52,827 nucleotides of DNA from an uncultured delta proteobacterium (GCA_903835685.1 CAILNX010000020.1:1-52827); one strand, 5' to 3'; shown: positions 40,413-52,522, numbered from the stretch's first letter. The notes: generated by a model from the letters alone, not told the origin. Numbers and translations are program-made.

Positions 40413-41543
40413 TCAAGGCCGGGCTGGGGGCCTTAATGCGGGATCGCCAACGCGGGCCGGAGCAGGGGCCGGGGCCAAAGCCGGAGCCGAAGTCTGAATC
40501 CGACGCCGGGTCCCGTCCCCGTAAATCTTGTCCATGGACAGGTTGTCCCCCGGATGCAGGAAATAGCACTGGGCCTCGGCCCTGGGGCGGCCCTGGGCCA
40601 GAAGCTCGGACACCGTGACCAGCACAAGGCCCCGGGCCTTCATGGCCGGGAGCAGATGCCCCAGCAGTTCGGCCGTATGGGCCGGAACCCCGTTGGCGTG
40701 CATCACCAGGATGGACCCGGGCTTCAAATGGGCCAGGGCCTCCTTGGTCGCGGCCTCGGAGTCCGAAGCCCCTTCGGCCCCGATCACGTCCCATTGCACG
40801 ACCGCCAGCCCCTGGGCGGCCAGCAGGTCCAGGCTCTCGGGGGAACAGCGGCCGTAGGGCAGGCGGAAGAGTCGCAAGGATTCCGGGATGCGGGCCATGT
40901 CGGCGGCCAGGTTGGCGGACTGGCCCTTGGCCGTGGCCCGGCGGGCCAGTTCCTCGCGCAGGATTTCGTACTGGGCCTGGGTCCAGACCACCTGATCCCT
41001 GGCCTTGGTCCCGGTCATCACCCCCATATTTCCGTGGGTCCAGGCGTGGTTGCCCAGTTCGAACAACGGGTCGGCCATGAGTTGCAGGGTCCGCTCCGCA
41101 TGGGTGCGCATCCACTTGCCCGAGGCGAAAAAGGTGGCCTTGGCCCCGGCCGCGCGCAGGAGGTCCACCACGGCCCCGTCGTACCCGGACCGGCGCGTGG
41201 CCAGTTCGCAAAGATCGAAGGTCAGGGCCACCAGGGACGGTGAGCCAGGAGGCAGGTCCACCCGGCGCACAGCCCCGGGGCTGGGCCTGGGCAGGGCGGG
41301 CAGCACCTGGGTCGGGGCCTGGCGTAGCGGCGGGCTGTCGTCCGGGACCGTGCGCGGCCCCATCTTGCGCTCGGCCGCTGTGCCGACCAGTTGTTCCGGG
41401 GTCCACAGGGCCGTGAGCAGGGCCGGGCCGGGCGGATCATGGGATTGGGCCGGGGATGGGGGAACAAGAAAGAGAAACGCCACGAGGGCCAGACAGGCGG
41501 TCAGCCCGGCCCGGCCCCGGGAGATCAGGCCAGCGGGGTCCAC
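40413..41543 (-). CDS. Exported polysaccharide deacetylase (NodB-like, altered motif 1)
   Basis: The 376-residue protein (start GTG 41543, overlapping the PilZ gene by 19 bases) has a signal peptide near [14 protein letters not shown] and a NodB-type domain. Motif 2 is GNHAWTH (His166, His170) and motif 3 [10 protein letters not shown]. Motif 1 reads LTFDLCE, so catalytic Asp110 is kept but the second, metal-binding aspartate is leucine. A carboxyl Ala/Pro-rich tail ends the protein. The change may alter metal use or activity. The start is uncertain because there is no good ribosome site. Confidence 0.75.
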   Translation of the reverse strand: MDPAGLISRGRAGLTACLALVAFLFLVPPSPAQSHDPPGPALLTALWTPEQLVGTAAERKMGPRTVPDDSPPLRQAPTQVLPALPRPSPGAVRRVDLPPGSPSLVALTFDLCELATRRSGYDGAVVDLLRAAGAKATFFASGKWMRTHAERTLQLMADPLFELGNHAWTHGNMGVMTGTKARDQVVWTQAQYEILREELARRATAKGQSANLAADMARIPESLRLFRLPYGRCSPESLDLLAAQGLAVVQWDVIGAEGASDSEAATKEALAHLKPGSILVMHANGVPAHTAELLGHLLPAMKARGLVLVTVSELLAQGRPRAEAQCYFLHPGDNLSMDKIYGDGTRRRIQTSAPALAPAPAPARVGDPALRPPARP

Positions 41544-42394
41544 CGCAGGGAGCCGTCGGCCGGGTTCTCCACCCCGGCCCGCAGAAATTCCAGGCCCACC
41601 CGCAAGGTGTCCTTGGGGGCCTCCTCCACGGAACGGACCACGGCCGCGTACCAGTAGGATTTGAAATGCTTGCCCTTGAAGCTGAACATGGACAGGTTCA
41701 GGACCATGCTGGCCCCGGCCGCGCAATGCTCGCCCACCAGGGACTTTTTCAGCTCCAGGCCCACCCCGCCTTTGGAGATGTTCAGGATGCTCCCGCCGCT
41801 GGCCTGGCCCGAGCGCACGTCGAAATCGTTCACGGCCAGATGCGGGGCGGTGTCGGCCGGGCGCACGCCCTCGGGCGAGTCCGGAGAGACGAACCAGAGC
41901 TTGGCCCGGATGAACTGAGGGTCCACCACCTTCTTGCGGGACTGCACCCGGCGGGGGTGGAAGCCCGGGTCCCCGGGCGGCTCCAGGAGCACGCGGGGGA
42001 TGCGATCCGTGGCCAGCTCCTCGCCGGCAAAGGCCGTGGTGAAGGAGTTGAGTTTGACCCCGGCCAGGCGCAGGGGCCTGAACTCGGCGCGCAGGGGGTC
42101 TCCCAGGACCAGGGAATGGGACCCGGCGTCCTCCAGCACCTCGCACAACAGCCAGCGGCCGCGCACGCCCACCACCAGGACCCGGGTCAGGGCATGGCGG
42201 GCCTCGTCCTGGGCCGGGCTCAGGTCCAGGACCACTCCGTTGCGCCGCAGATGCTCGGGCAGGATTTTTTCCAGGTCCCCGGGCCGCAGGCGGGGCAGGA
42301 GAAAGTGCACCACGGCCCAGGCCAAAAGCCCGACCAGTCCGGCCGCACCCCAGAGCCAGGGCGAAAGCAACACTTCGCTGAAATCCATGCCCAT
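41525..42394 (-). CDS. Membrane-anchored PilZ-domain protein
   Basis: The 289-residue protein has one membrane helix (about residues 13-35), a PilZN-like segment and a PilZ domain: Arg149 and Arg153 in RRVQSRKK form RxxxR and NISKGG (205-210) is the second motif. GGGAGG precedes ATG 42394. The deacetylase gene starts inside its end, so an operon is likely and c-di-GMP could steer envelope modification; this is inference. It resembles the protein at 21872 in layout. Confidence 0.83.
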   Translation of the reverse strand: MGMDFSEVLLSPWLWGAAGLVGLLAWAVVHFLLPRLRPGDLEKILPEHLRRNGVVLDLSPAQDEARHALTRVLVVGVRGRWLLCEVLEDAGSHSLVLGDPLRAEFRPLRLAGVKLNSFTTAFAGEELATDRIPRVLLEPPGDPGFHPRRVQSRKKVVDPQFIRAKLWFVSPDSPEGVRPADTAPHLAVNDFDVRSGQASGGSILNISKGGVGLELKKSLVGEHCAAGASMVLNLSMFSFKGKHFKSYWYAAVVRSVEEAPKDTLRVGLEFLRAGVENPADGSLRWTPLA

Positions 42395-42524
42395 CCATCC
42401 TCCCGCGCGACCGCACGGCGCTTGAGGTCCCTGCCGATTTCATAAACTATGGCCCGGGCCGCTTCTCTTGTCAAACCCCCGGCCCAGGGCTACAACCAGC
42501 CATTCCCTTTTCCTGGAGCCTGGC

Positions 42525-43577
42525 ATGAATGCGAACACCTTCGGACAGATTTTCAGCCTGACCACTTTTGGAGAATCCCACGGCCCGGCCCTGGGCGGGA
42601 TCATCGACGGGTGCCCGCCCGGCCTGCCCCTGACCGAGGAGATGATCCAGACCGAGCTGGACCGGCGCAAACCCGGCCAGGGCCTGGCCTCCACGGCCCG
42701 CAAGGAGAGCGACGTGGTGCGCCTCTTGTCCGGGGTCTTCGAAGACCGGACCACGGGCACGCCCATCGGCTTTCTCATCGCCAACGAGGACCAGCGCTCC
42801 CGGGACTATTCGTCCATCAAGGACCTCTATCGTCCGGGGCACGCGGACATCACCTTTGCGGCCAAGTTCGGGGTGCGGGACTATCGAGGCGGAGGCCGGT
42901 CCTCGGCCCGGGAGACCGTGGCCCGGGTGGCGGGCGGGGCCGTGGCCCAGGAGCTTCTGCGCGCCTTGGGCGTCCGGGTCCTGGCCTATCCGGTGGAGTT
43001 GGGAGGAATCCCGGCCGCCCGGGTGGACCTGGACGCGGCCCAGAATCGGCCCTTCTTCTGCCCGGACCCGGCGGCCGTGCCCCTGTGGGAAGACCGGGTG
43101 CGCGAGGCCAAGTCCCTGGGCGACAGCCTGGGCGGGGTGGTGGAGATTTCAGCCACGGGCGTTCCGGCCGGATGGGGCGAGCCGGTGTTCGACAAGCTGG
43201 ACGCCCGCCTGGCCTACGCCCTCATGGGCGTGGGCGCGGTCAAGGCCGTGGAGATCGGGGCCGGCGCGGCAGCGGCCCGGCTCACGGGCAGCACCAACAA
43301 CGATCCCATCACTCCGGCGGGATTCGCCTCCAATAATTCCGGGGGCATTCTGGGCGGCATCTCCAACGGCGACGCGGTGATCGTCCGGGCCTTCGTCAAG
43401 CCCATCCCCTCCATCGCCCAGGCCCAGGGCACCGTGACCACCACGGGCCAGCCCGCCAGCATCAGCGTGCCCGGCCGCCACGACGTGAGCGCCATCCCGC
43501 GCATCGTGCCAGTGCTCAAAGCCATGGTCTGCCTGGTGTTGGCCGATTTCGCCCTCATGCAGCGGCGGATGGGGTAG
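42525..43577 (+). CDS. aroC: Chorismate synthase
   Basis: The last common step of aromatic amino acid synthesis: it converts EPSP to chorismate with reduced FMN. The 350-residue protein has FGESHGPALGGIIDGCPPG near the start, GRSSARETVARVAGGA, and NNDPITPAGFASNNSGGILG, all family signatures. ATG 42525 follows GGAG and gives the standard amino end MNANTFG; the frame is open to 42468. It is divergent from the PilZ/deacetylase operon and convergent with the YbjQ-like gene. Confidence 0.97.
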   Translation: MNANTFGQIFSLTTFGESHGPALGGIIDGCPPGLPLTEEMIQTELDRRKPGQGLASTARKESDVVRLLSGVFEDRTTGTPIGFLIANEDQRSRDYSSIKDLYRPGHADITFAAKFGVRDYRGGGRSSARETVARVAGGAVAQELLRALGVRVLAYPVELGGIPAARVDLDAAQNRPFFCPDPAAVPLWEDRVREAKSLGDSLGGVVEISATGVPAGWGEPVFDKLDARLAYALMGVGAVKAVEIGAGAAAARLTGSTNNDPITPAGFASNNSGGILGGISNGDAVIVRAFVKPIPSIAQAQGTVTTTGQPASISVPGRHDVSAIPRIVPVLKAMVCLVLADFALMQRRMG

Positions 43578-43589
43578 GAAAAAAGGCGG

Positions 43590-43931
43590 CTACTTCTTGG
43601 GTTTCAGGCGCACGGCCGTGCCGTAGCAGGAGAAGTACTTGTCGCCCTCGGGATGGAAGGCCACGTGCTCGCGGTAGCCCACCACGGCGTCGGCGTTCAC
43701 TTCCTGGGCCTGGGCCAGAAGGCCGTAGAAGGCGTTGTCGAAATTGTATCCCCGGCAGACGATGAGCCCGAAGGTCCACAGGATTTCCCGGCCCTCCAGA
43801 CACTCGGTGGTCACGATCTTGATCTTGCCGCCCAGATAGGCCTCCTTGGCCTGCTCCTGGCGGTGGTCCCGCCGGGCTTCCTCCCGGCCGCCCAGGGATT
43901 TCTTGTTCGGCGTTCCGAAGAAAAGGGTCAT
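43590..43931 (-). CDS. YbjQ-like (UPF0145) small protein
   Basis: The 113-residue protein has a polar amino third and then TTECLEGREILWTFGLIVCRG, AQEVNADAVVGYREHV and SCYGTAVRL, which follow the YbjQ/UPF0145 pattern of a small beta-rich fold that can form pentamers. It is shorter than, and diverges from, standard YbjQ in the middle. Function is unknown. It could be the fourth gene of the HK/HD-GYP/PilZ operon, being 115 bases downstream. Confidence 0.6.
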   Translation of the reverse strand: MTLFFGTPNKKSLGGREEARRDHRQEQAKEAYLGGKIKIVTTECLEGREILWTFGLIVCRGYNFDNAFYGLLAQAQEVNADAVVGYREHVAFHPEGDKYFSCYGTAVRLKPKK

Positions 43932-44046
43932 GACTCCGCCTTGGGGATGAGAGGTGAGGCCGCGCCAGGCCGATTGTGGAGCCGGATGCGCGACCGGTGG
44001 CTGGTTCTAGCCCGAAACAGCCGGGAAATTCAAGGGGCCAGGGCCA

Positions 44047-44712
44047 TCATTTCCCGGCCGGAGTCCCTCCCGCGCCCAGATAGGAGGCCACGGCCTCCAC
44101 ATACCGGCCGAGCTGCTCCTGAATCTTCTGGGGCGTATCCACGAAAGAGACCACCAGCACGGCCCGGCCCCCCTCCACCGCAGCCTTCATGATCTTGGCG
44201 GACAGAGCATACTCCTCCACCTCACGGCTGACCAGCCGGAAACGCAGCCCGAACACCCCGTCGGTCTTGGGCAGGGGCCGACCCTCCTTGGAGTCCAGGA
44301 CGATCCGGCCTCCGCTGGCCGAGAGATTGAGCATGGCCCCTTCCCAGGTCTCGTTCTCGGCCGCGAGGATCACGGGCACGAAGCAGTCCACCCGGTCTTG
44401 CTTGCGCAGGCTCATGACCTCCAGGCCCTCGGGATAGCGCAGAAAAAGAATGCGGAAAGGGACATGGGCCAGGGCCAGGATAGTGGAACGGAAGGCGTAG
44501 ACCCGGCCGCCCGAGTGCAGGTATTTCACCACCACGGGCTTCTCCAGGTACAGATTTTCCGAGGCGGCCAGCTTGGGGGGGAGCTTGAGCATGATGTAGC
44601 GGCCCCGCTCCCAGCCCAGAAATTCCGAGGTGAAGTGCTCCCCCACCCCGGCGGGCTCCACCATGACCCGGGACCCGACCTCGGCCTCGAACACAGGCTT
44701 TTCTTCGGTCAT
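44047..44712 (-). CDS. YcgR-like PilZ flagellar brake protein
   Basis: The 221-residue protein has a PilZN (YcgR) domain (about 8-98) and a PilZ domain with LRKQDR (Arg103, Arg107) and NLSASG (129-134). YcgR proteins bind c-di-GMP and slow the flagellar motor. AAGGAG precedes ATG 44712. It lies 11 bases after the HD-GYP regulator gene and thus is probably controlled together with it. Confidence 0.9.
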   Translation of the reverse strand: MTEEKPVFEAEVGSRVMVEPAGVGEHFTSEFLGWERGRYIMLKLPPKLAASENLYLEKPVVVKYLHSGGRVYAFRSTILALAHVPFRILFLRYPEGLEVMSLRKQDRVDCFVPVILAAENETWEGAMLNLSASGGRIVLDSKEGRPLPKTDGVFGLRFRLVSREVEEYALSAKIMKAAVEGGRAVLVVSFVDTPQKIQEQLGRYVEAVASYLGAGGTPAGK

Positions 44713-44723
44713 TCCCTCGCTCC

Positions 44724-45760
44724 TTATTTGTAGTGGCCGGCGATGGCCTCGACCTGGGGCCGAAAAGCGCCAAACAGCGCGGCCAGCCTGGGGTCGAAAA
44801 ACTGACCGGACTTGTCCCTGATCTCCTCCACGGCCAGGTCCAGAGGCCAGGCCTCCTTGTAGGGCCGCTTGGAGATCAGGGCGTCGAACACGTCGCAGAC
44901 GCAGGCGATGCGGCCGGACAGGGGGATGTCCTCACCCGAAAGCCCCAGGGGATAGCCGGTCCCGTCCCAGCGTTCGTGGTGGGTCCCGGCGATGACCTCG
45001 GCCATGCGCAGGATGTCCGAGTCCCCGCCAGCCAGAAGCCGCCGCCCGATATCGCAATGGGTCTTCATGATCTCCCATTCCTGGACGTTCAGCTTGCCGG
45101 GTTTGAGCAGGATATGGTCGGGAATGCCGATCTTGCCCACGTCGTGCATGGTGCAGGCCGTGGCCATGAGGTCGGCCTGCTTGGGCTCGATCCCGGCGGC
45201 CCGGGCCAGGATGCGGCAGAATTCGCTCATGCGCCGGATGTGCTGCCCGGTCTCCATGTCCCGGTACTCGGCGGCCAAGCCCAGGCGGTAGATGACCTCG
45301 GCCTGGGTCTTTTCCAACTCCAAGGTGCGTTCGCGGACCCGGTCCTCCAGTATCTGGTTCTGGTTGGTCAGGGTCTCCCGGGCGATTTTTAAGGACAGAT
45401 GGGTGCGCACCCGGGCCTTGACCTCGGAAATCTCAAAGGGCTTGGTGATGTAGTCCACGGCCCCGGCTTCCAGGCCCTTGGTCTTGTGCCGGGGGTCGTC
45501 CACGGCCGTGATGAAGATGATGGGGATGTCCCGGGTCTCGGGGTCGGCCTTGAGCTCCCGGCAGACCATGAAGCCGTCCATGCCGGGCATGACCACGTCC
45601 AGGAGGATCAAATCCGGCCGAGTGCTCCGGGCGAAATCCAGGGCCTTCTGGCCGGACAGGGCCACGCTCAAGCGGCATTCGCCCTGGAGGGCCTGCACCA
45701 GGATGTCGATATTGGTCTTGGTGTCGTCCACCAAGAGGATCTTGCGCTCCGAAAAATCGT

Positions 45761-45764
<4 letters not shown>
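44724..45764 (-). CDS. Response regulator with HD-GYP output
   Basis: The 346-residue protein has a receiver with phosphoacceptor Asp56 (LILLDVVMPG), a short coiled linker (about 125-155) and an HD-GYP domain with His207-Asp208 (MHDVGKIGIPD) and GYP at 270-272 (RWDGTGYPLG). It should degrade c-di-GMP on phosphorylation. Its ATG overlaps the stop of the hybrid kinase gene (ATGA), so the kinase is the likely partner. RpfG-like arrangement. Confidence 0.93.
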
Positions 45765-48511
<2,747 letters not shown>

Positions 48512-48694
48512 GGCGTGCACGCGGCCTCCCTGGGGCGCAATCCCGCAAAGCCTACCATTCGGCCCGGTCCCAGGCAAGCCGGGGGGGCAGCCGCCAACAC
48601 CGGGTCTCAACCTTCCGAGCAGGCGCCAGGCCCATGAAACAAGCCCCGGACAAAATGAAAAAATGCAATTTCCCGTGGTCCTGCACCAGAGTAT

Positions 48695-48723
48695 AAGAAT
48701 AAGAAATAATTATTCTTATTCTT
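48695..48723. terminator. AT-rich palindrome after the nuclease gene
   Basis: The arms AAGAATAAGAA and TTCTTATTCTT flank an ATAATTA centre, with one bulged A. It lies 35 bases beyond the stop of the nuclease gene on the minus strand. The core is nearly the same as in the palindrome at 30801-30828, 18 kb away. The remainder of the gap 48521-48758 holds nothing that I recognise. Confidence 0.55.
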
Positions 48724-48758
48724 CCTTCTCGGTGGACCATATTCCGGGGATGCCAGTC

Positions 48759-49358
48759 CTAACGCCTGCTCAAAACCCGCCAGAGATGGCGCAGGACCTT
48801 GGAGGGGGTGTTGGCGGTCCCGGCCTCCTGGCGCTCCTTGCGCCGGAACTCCCAGGGCGGGACCGGGGCGGGATCGGCCCACAAGCCCCGGCGCGCGGCC
48901 CGGGCCTGGGCCTCCTCGGCCTTGAATTCCTCGCAGAGAGGCAGACGGCAGTAGTGGACATACACCCAGGCCAGACCGGCCTGGACCAACTCCAGGTTGA
49001 GCAGCCGCCCCGAACCGTATTCCACCAGGCCCACGGACCTACCGTAGCGGTCCACGTCCTCGACCGTCACCCGCACGGTCTGCCGGAACACGGCCTTGGA
49101 GGTGAATTTCCGGGCCGCCTGGCCAAAGGCCTGGCTCCGCTCCGGGCAGTCCACCCCGTAGAGCCGCACCCGCTCGGTGGTCTGGCCGTGCCGCACGGTG
49201 ATGGTGTCCCCATCGGCAATGCCCACCACCTGGCCCTCGAACTCCTCCCGTGGCCCGGCGGCCCCGGCCAGAGCGCCCTGGCCCGCGACCAGCAGAAACG
49301 CCAGGACGAACCCGGCCAAAACGGGCCCGGCCAGAAAACGGCGGTCCTCCCCCTTCAT
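48759..49358 (-). CDS. Exported thermonuclease-family nuclease (SNase)
   Basis: The 199-residue protein has a signal peptide (about 1-33) and an SNase-like domain: IADGDTITV (Asp51), VRLYGVDCPE (Arg65, Glu73) and DRYGRSVG (Arg107). The two arginines and glutamate are the catalytic set of staphylococcal nuclease. A basic tail follows. The start overlaps the nitroreductase stop (ATGA), so the two are an operon. Probably acts on nucleic acids in the periplasm. Confidence 0.9.
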   Translation of the reverse strand: MKGEDRRFLAGPVLAGFVLAFLLVAGQGALAGAAGPREEFEGQVVGIADGDTITVRHGQTTERVRLYGVDCPERSQAFGQAARKFTSKAVFRQTVRVTVEDVDRYGRSVGLVEYGSGRLLNLELVQAGLAWVYVHYCRLPLCEEFKAEEAQARAARRGLWADPAPVPPWEFRRKERQEAGTANTPSKVLRHLWRVLSRR

Positions 49359-50023
49359 CGGCCGGGTTCCGGCTCACCATCGGCCCCGCGCTCCTGCCAA
49401 CGCCCCTGATGGATGCGCTCCGCCTTGAAACGGTCCTCGGGTCCCGGATGCTCGGCCGGATAGCCCATGACCACCAGGGCCAGGGGCACGATGAACGAGG
49501 GCAGCCCGGCCAGGGTGCGAAAACCCTCCATGCGCTCGGGCAGGGGCCAGATTCCGGTCCAGACCGCGCCCAAACCCAGGGCGTGGGCGGCCAGGAGCAT
49601 GTTCTGGGTGCAGGCCGCGCAGTCCAGGGGCCAGAATCCGCCCGTGCGGTCCAGGGTGGTGTCCCCGCAGACCAGAACGGCCAGGGGGGCCTGGACGGCG
49701 AATTTCGCATAAGGGTTAATCTCCCCGGCCTTGGCCAGGGCGGCCTTGTCCCGGATGATCACACAGACCCAGGGCTGTTCGTTGCCTGCCGAGGGCGCGC
49801 TCATGCCCGCGCGCAGGACCGCCCGCAGGGTCTCCTCGGACACCGGCCGGTTGGTGTAGCTGCGCACGCTGCGCCGGGTGAGGATGGCCGTGAGCGGGTC
49901 CATCTCCCCGGCCAGGGGGACCGGACCAGTAACCGCCCCGGCCGCCCGGGCGCACAGGGCCAGGGGCAAGATGGCCGATGCGCGCAGCACCAGCCGACGC
50001 CCCAGGCTTGTCTCCTTGCTCAT
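49355..50023 (-). CDS. Exported nitroreductase-family protein
   Basis: The 222-residue protein has a twin-arginine-like leader (LGRRLVLRAS, hydrophobic stretch to ARAAGAV) followed by a nitroreductase domain: TRRSVRSYTNRPVSEE, SAPSAGNEQPWVCVII and GLGAVWTGIWP. Such enzymes bind FMN and use NAD(P)H or another donor. The leader suggests Tat export, which would fit a folded FMN protein. AAGGAGA fixes ATG 50023. The nuclease gene follows, overlapping by four bases. Confidence 0.85.
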   Translation of the reverse strand: MSKETSLGRRLVLRASAILPLALCARAAGAVTGPVPLAGEMDPLTAILTRRSVRSYTNRPVSEETLRAVLRAGMSAPSAGNEQPWVCVIIRDKAALAKAGEINPYAKFAVQAPLAVLVCGDTTLDRTGGFWPLDCAACTQNMLLAAHALGLGAVWTGIWPLPERMEGFRTLAGLPSFIVPLALVVMGYPAEHPGPEDRFKAERIHQGRWQERGADGEPEPGR

Positions 50024-50196
50024 GCCGCTCTCCTTGCAAAGAATCCGGGGCCGCGAGGGTTTCCCGGAGAGGAAGGACATCATGGTCGTAAGCCCCATCT
50101 TAGGAGAGGCGCGGGGCCATGGCAAGCCCATGTCTCGGGCACGGCGGGCGCGACGGGTCCGGCTCCGGAGGATTCCGGGCTTGCGCCCTGCCGGAT

Positions 50197-50228
50197 TCCT
50201 TATTATGGGAGAGAACACATAATAAGGA
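50197..50228 (+). promoter_or_regulatory. Inverted repeat enclosing the moeA-PBP ribosome site
   Basis: TCCTTATTATG (50197-50207) and CATAATAAGGA (50218-50228) form a perfect 11-bp inverted repeat with a 10-base centre. The right arm includes most of the AAGGAG ribosome site for ATG 50238. It could be a regulator's operator or an RNA hairpin that hides the ribosome site. Confidence 0.7.
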
Positions 50229-50237
50229 GCGCCCCTG

Positions 50238-52187
50238 ATGGAACGAAACATCTACCTTTCCACGGTCACCCCGGAAGAGGCCGTGGCCCAGGCCACGGCC
50301 GCCCTGAACCGCGACGAACTCATCGGCGTGGAGACCGTTCCCTCTCAGGACAGCGCGGGTCGGGTCACGGCCGCCCCGGTCTTTGCCCGCTACTCCTCGC
50401 CCACCTATCATTCGGCGGCCATGGACGGGATCGCGGTCAAAGCCGAAGCCACCTTTGCCGCTGGCGAGGGCCGTCCGGTGCAGCTCGTCCGGGGCGTGGG
50501 GTACGAGCCGGTGAACACCGGCCAAGTCCTGCCCCCTTTCGCGGACGCGGTGATCATGATCGAGGACGTGGTGGAGGAGGACGAGCACACCGTGTCCATC
50601 GAGGCCCCGGCCTTTCCCTGGCGGCACGTGCGCCGCATCGGCGAGGACATCGTGGCCACGGAGCTGCTCCTGCCCCAGAACCATCTGCTCACGCCCTACG
50701 ACGTGGGCGCGCTGCTCTCGGCCGGAATCTTCGAGCTGGCCGTGCACCAGCGGGTCAAGGCCGTGTTCATCCCCACAGGCGACGAGGTCCTAGACTTCAC
50801 CACCCGTCCGGCCCCGGGTCCGGGCCAGGTGGTGGAGAGCAACTCCCAGATTTTTTCGGCCTGGGCCAAGGCCCAGGGAGCCGAGCCCAGCCGCGTGCCC
50901 CCGGTGCTGGACGACCTGGCGGTCCTGACCCGGGCCGTGTCCGACGCCTTGGACTCCGACGTGCACATCGTGGTGGTCGGGGCCGGGTCCTCGGCCGGGT
51001 CCAAGGACTACACCCGGGCCGCGTTCGAGTCCGTGGGCCAGGTCCTGTCCCACGGGCTCTCGGTCATGCCCGGCAAGCCCACGGTCCTGGGCCTGGCCCG
51101 GGGCAAGCTCCTGGTGGGCGCTCCGGGATACCCGGTCAGCGCCGTGGTCTGCTTCGAGCGCATCCTGGGGCCGATCATGGCCTGGCTGGGACGCCGCCCT
51201 CCGGCCGAGCGCCCCAAGATCGAGGCCGCCCTGACCCGCAAGACCCCGTCCCGTCTGGGCATGGAAGAGGTGGTCCGCCTGGCCGTGGGCCGGGTGGGCA
51301 AGAACTTTGTGGCCACGCCGCTCAACCGGGGCGCGGGCATGCTCACCACCCTGACCAAGGCCCAGGCCATCACCCGCATCCCGGCCTCAAGCGAGGGCGT
51401 GGAGGCCGGAAGTCTGGTCACGGCCGAGCTTCTGGTGCCCGAGGCCTCCCTGGACCGGGTCCTGGTGCATGTGGGCAGCCACGACAACATCCTGGATCTC
51501 ATCGCCAACGAACTCATGGGCCAACCCGAGGCCCTGCAACTGGTCTCGGCCCATGTGGGCAGCATGGGGGGCCTCTCCGCCTTGAAGGCCGGGTCCTGCC
51601 TGTTCGCCGGGTGCCACCTCTTCGACCCGGAGACCGGGGATTTCAATTTCCCCTTCCTGGCCAAGTACCTGCCGGACATGGACGTGGCCGTGGTCAACCT
51701 GGCCATCCGCCACCAAGGCCTCATCGTGGCCAAGGGCAACCCCAAGAACATCCTGAGCGCCGCTGACCTGGCCCGGCCCGACGTGCTCTTCATCAACCGC
51801 CAGAAAGGGGCCGGGACGCGCATCCTGCTGGACCACAGCATACGCACCGCCGGGCTTGAGCCGCACCAGGTGCGGGGCTACGACCGCGAGGAATACACCC
51901 ACATGGCCGTGGCCGTGAACGTGCTCACGGGCGCGGCGGACTGCGGCCTGGGCATCTTCGCTGCGGCCAAGGCCCTGAACCTGGACTTCGCGCCCCTGGC
52001 CCTGGAGCGCTACGACCTGATCATTCCCAAGGCCTTTTTGGACGACCCCAAGATCACCGCCCTGCTCCATCTCGTGCGTGATCCGGCCTTTAAGGCCAAG
52101 GTCCGGGACCTGGGCGGGTACGAGACCGACCTGACCGGCCAGATCATGGAGCCGGGCATGGGCCTGGCCGGGGTCGGAAGCCGCTAG
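50238..52187 (+). CDS. MoeA-like molybdenum insertion protein fused to a PBP-like domain
   Basis: The 649-residue protein has the MoeA amino and linker regions (about 1-165), the molybdopterin-binding domain (about 170-310; GAGSSAGSKD, GKPTVLGLARGK), the MoeA carboxyl barrel (about 320-400) and a PBP-like / LysR-substrate-type domain (about 410-630; INRQKGAGTRILLD). MoeA inserts molybdate (or tungstate) into molybdopterin; the added domain might bind the oxyanion or a cofactor intermediate. This fusion is known in deltaproteobacteria and archaea. AAGGAG precedes the ATG and lies in an inverted repeat. Confidence 0.92.
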   Translation: MERNIYLSTVTPEEAVAQATAALNRDELIGVETVPSQDSAGRVTAAPVFARYSSPTYHSAAMDGIAVKAEATFAAGEGRPVQLVRGVGYEPVNTGQVLPPFADAVIMIEDVVEEDEHTVSIEAPAFPWRHVRRIGEDIVATELLLPQNHLLTPYDVGALLSAGIFELAVHQRVKAVFIPTGDEVLDFTTRPAPGPGQVVESNSQIFSAWAKAQGAEPSRVPPVLDDLAVLTRAVSDALDSDVHIVVVGAGSSAGSKDYTRAAFESVGQVLSHGLSVMPGKPTVLGLARGKLLVGAPGYPVSAVVCFERILGPIMAWLGRRPPAERPKIEAALTRKTPSRLGMEEVVRLAVGRVGKNFVATPLNRGAGMLTTLTKAQAITRIPASSEGVEAGSLVTAELLVPEASLDRVLVHVGSHDNILDLIANELMGQPEALQLVSAHVGSMGGLSALKAGSCLFAGCHLFDPETGDFNFPFLAKYLPDMDVAVVNLAIRHQGLIVAKGNPKNILSAADLARPDVLFINRQKGAGTRILLDHSIRTAGLEPHQVRGYDREEYTHMAVAVNVLTGAADCGLGIFAAAKALNLDFAPLALERYDLIIPKAFLDDPKITALLHLVRDPAFKAKVRDLGGYETDLTGQIMEPGMGLAGVGSR

Positions 52188-52253
52188 CCAAAGACCCAAA
52201 ACCAAGCGCGGAGGCGAACAGGGCCGGAAGGCCTGGACCAGGAAAAAATCTGC

Positions 52254-52282
52254 TTGACAGGCGGGCCGACTCTCGATAGTTA
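52254..52282 (+). promoter_or_regulatory. Promoter of the tRNA operon
   Basis: TTGACA (52254-52259), 17 bases and TAGTTA (52277-52282) lie 13 bases before tRNA-Gln. A G/C-rich discriminator follows, as expected for a growth-controlled stable RNA promoter. The -10 is weak. Confidence 0.6.
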
Positions 52283-52295
52283 GTCGCCTCCCTGC

Positions 52296-52369
52296 TGGGG
52301 GATCGTATAGCGGCAGTACTACGGGTTCTGGCCCCGTCAACCGAGGTTCGAATCCTCGTCCCCCAGCCA
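52296..52369 (+). tRNA. tRNA-Gln (CUG)
   Basis: The acceptor stem TGGGGGA pairs with TCCCCCA; the anticodon stem ACGGG/CCCGT encloses TTCTGGC, giving anticodon CTG (glutamine, CAG codons). The T loop GGTTCGAATCC is normal and CCA is encoded. 74 bases. Confidence 0.96.
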
Positions 52370-52373
52370 CTTT

Positions 52374-52451
52374 GTCCCCATCGTCTAGCCTGGTCCAGGA
52401 CACCGGCCTTTCACGCCGGCGACAGGGGTTCAAATCCCCTTGGGGACGCCA
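52374..52451 (+). tRNA. tRNA-Glu (UUC)
   Basis: The acceptor stem GTCCCCA pairs with TGGGGAC; the anticodon stem CCGGC/GCCGG encloses CTTTCAC, giving TTC (glutamate). The D loop is long, as in other tRNA-Glu genes, the T loop is GGTTCAAATCC and CCA is encoded. It lies four bases after tRNA-Gln, and integrase remains follow downstream. Confidence 0.96.
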
Positions 52452-52496
52452 AGTGATTCTAATAGGTTGGATGCGATCTGACCTCTGCCTTTGAAA

Positions 52497-52520
52497 GTGG
52501 GTACCCCAGGTGGGTACCCC
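52497..52520. repeat. Direct repeats downstream of tRNA-Glu
   Basis: GTGGGTACCCC occurs at 52497-52507 and again at 52510-52520, two bases apart; each contains the palindrome GGGTACCC. Between a tRNA gene and an integrase remnant, they could be integrase arm sites or traces of excision. Confidence 0.6.
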
Positions 52521-52522
52521 GC

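Noticed and set aside
42395-42443. Extending the deacetylase frame upstream across the whole PilZ gene
   Set aside because: The extension is in another frame of a clear PilZ gene and lacks family sequence; the signal peptide defines a start near 41543.
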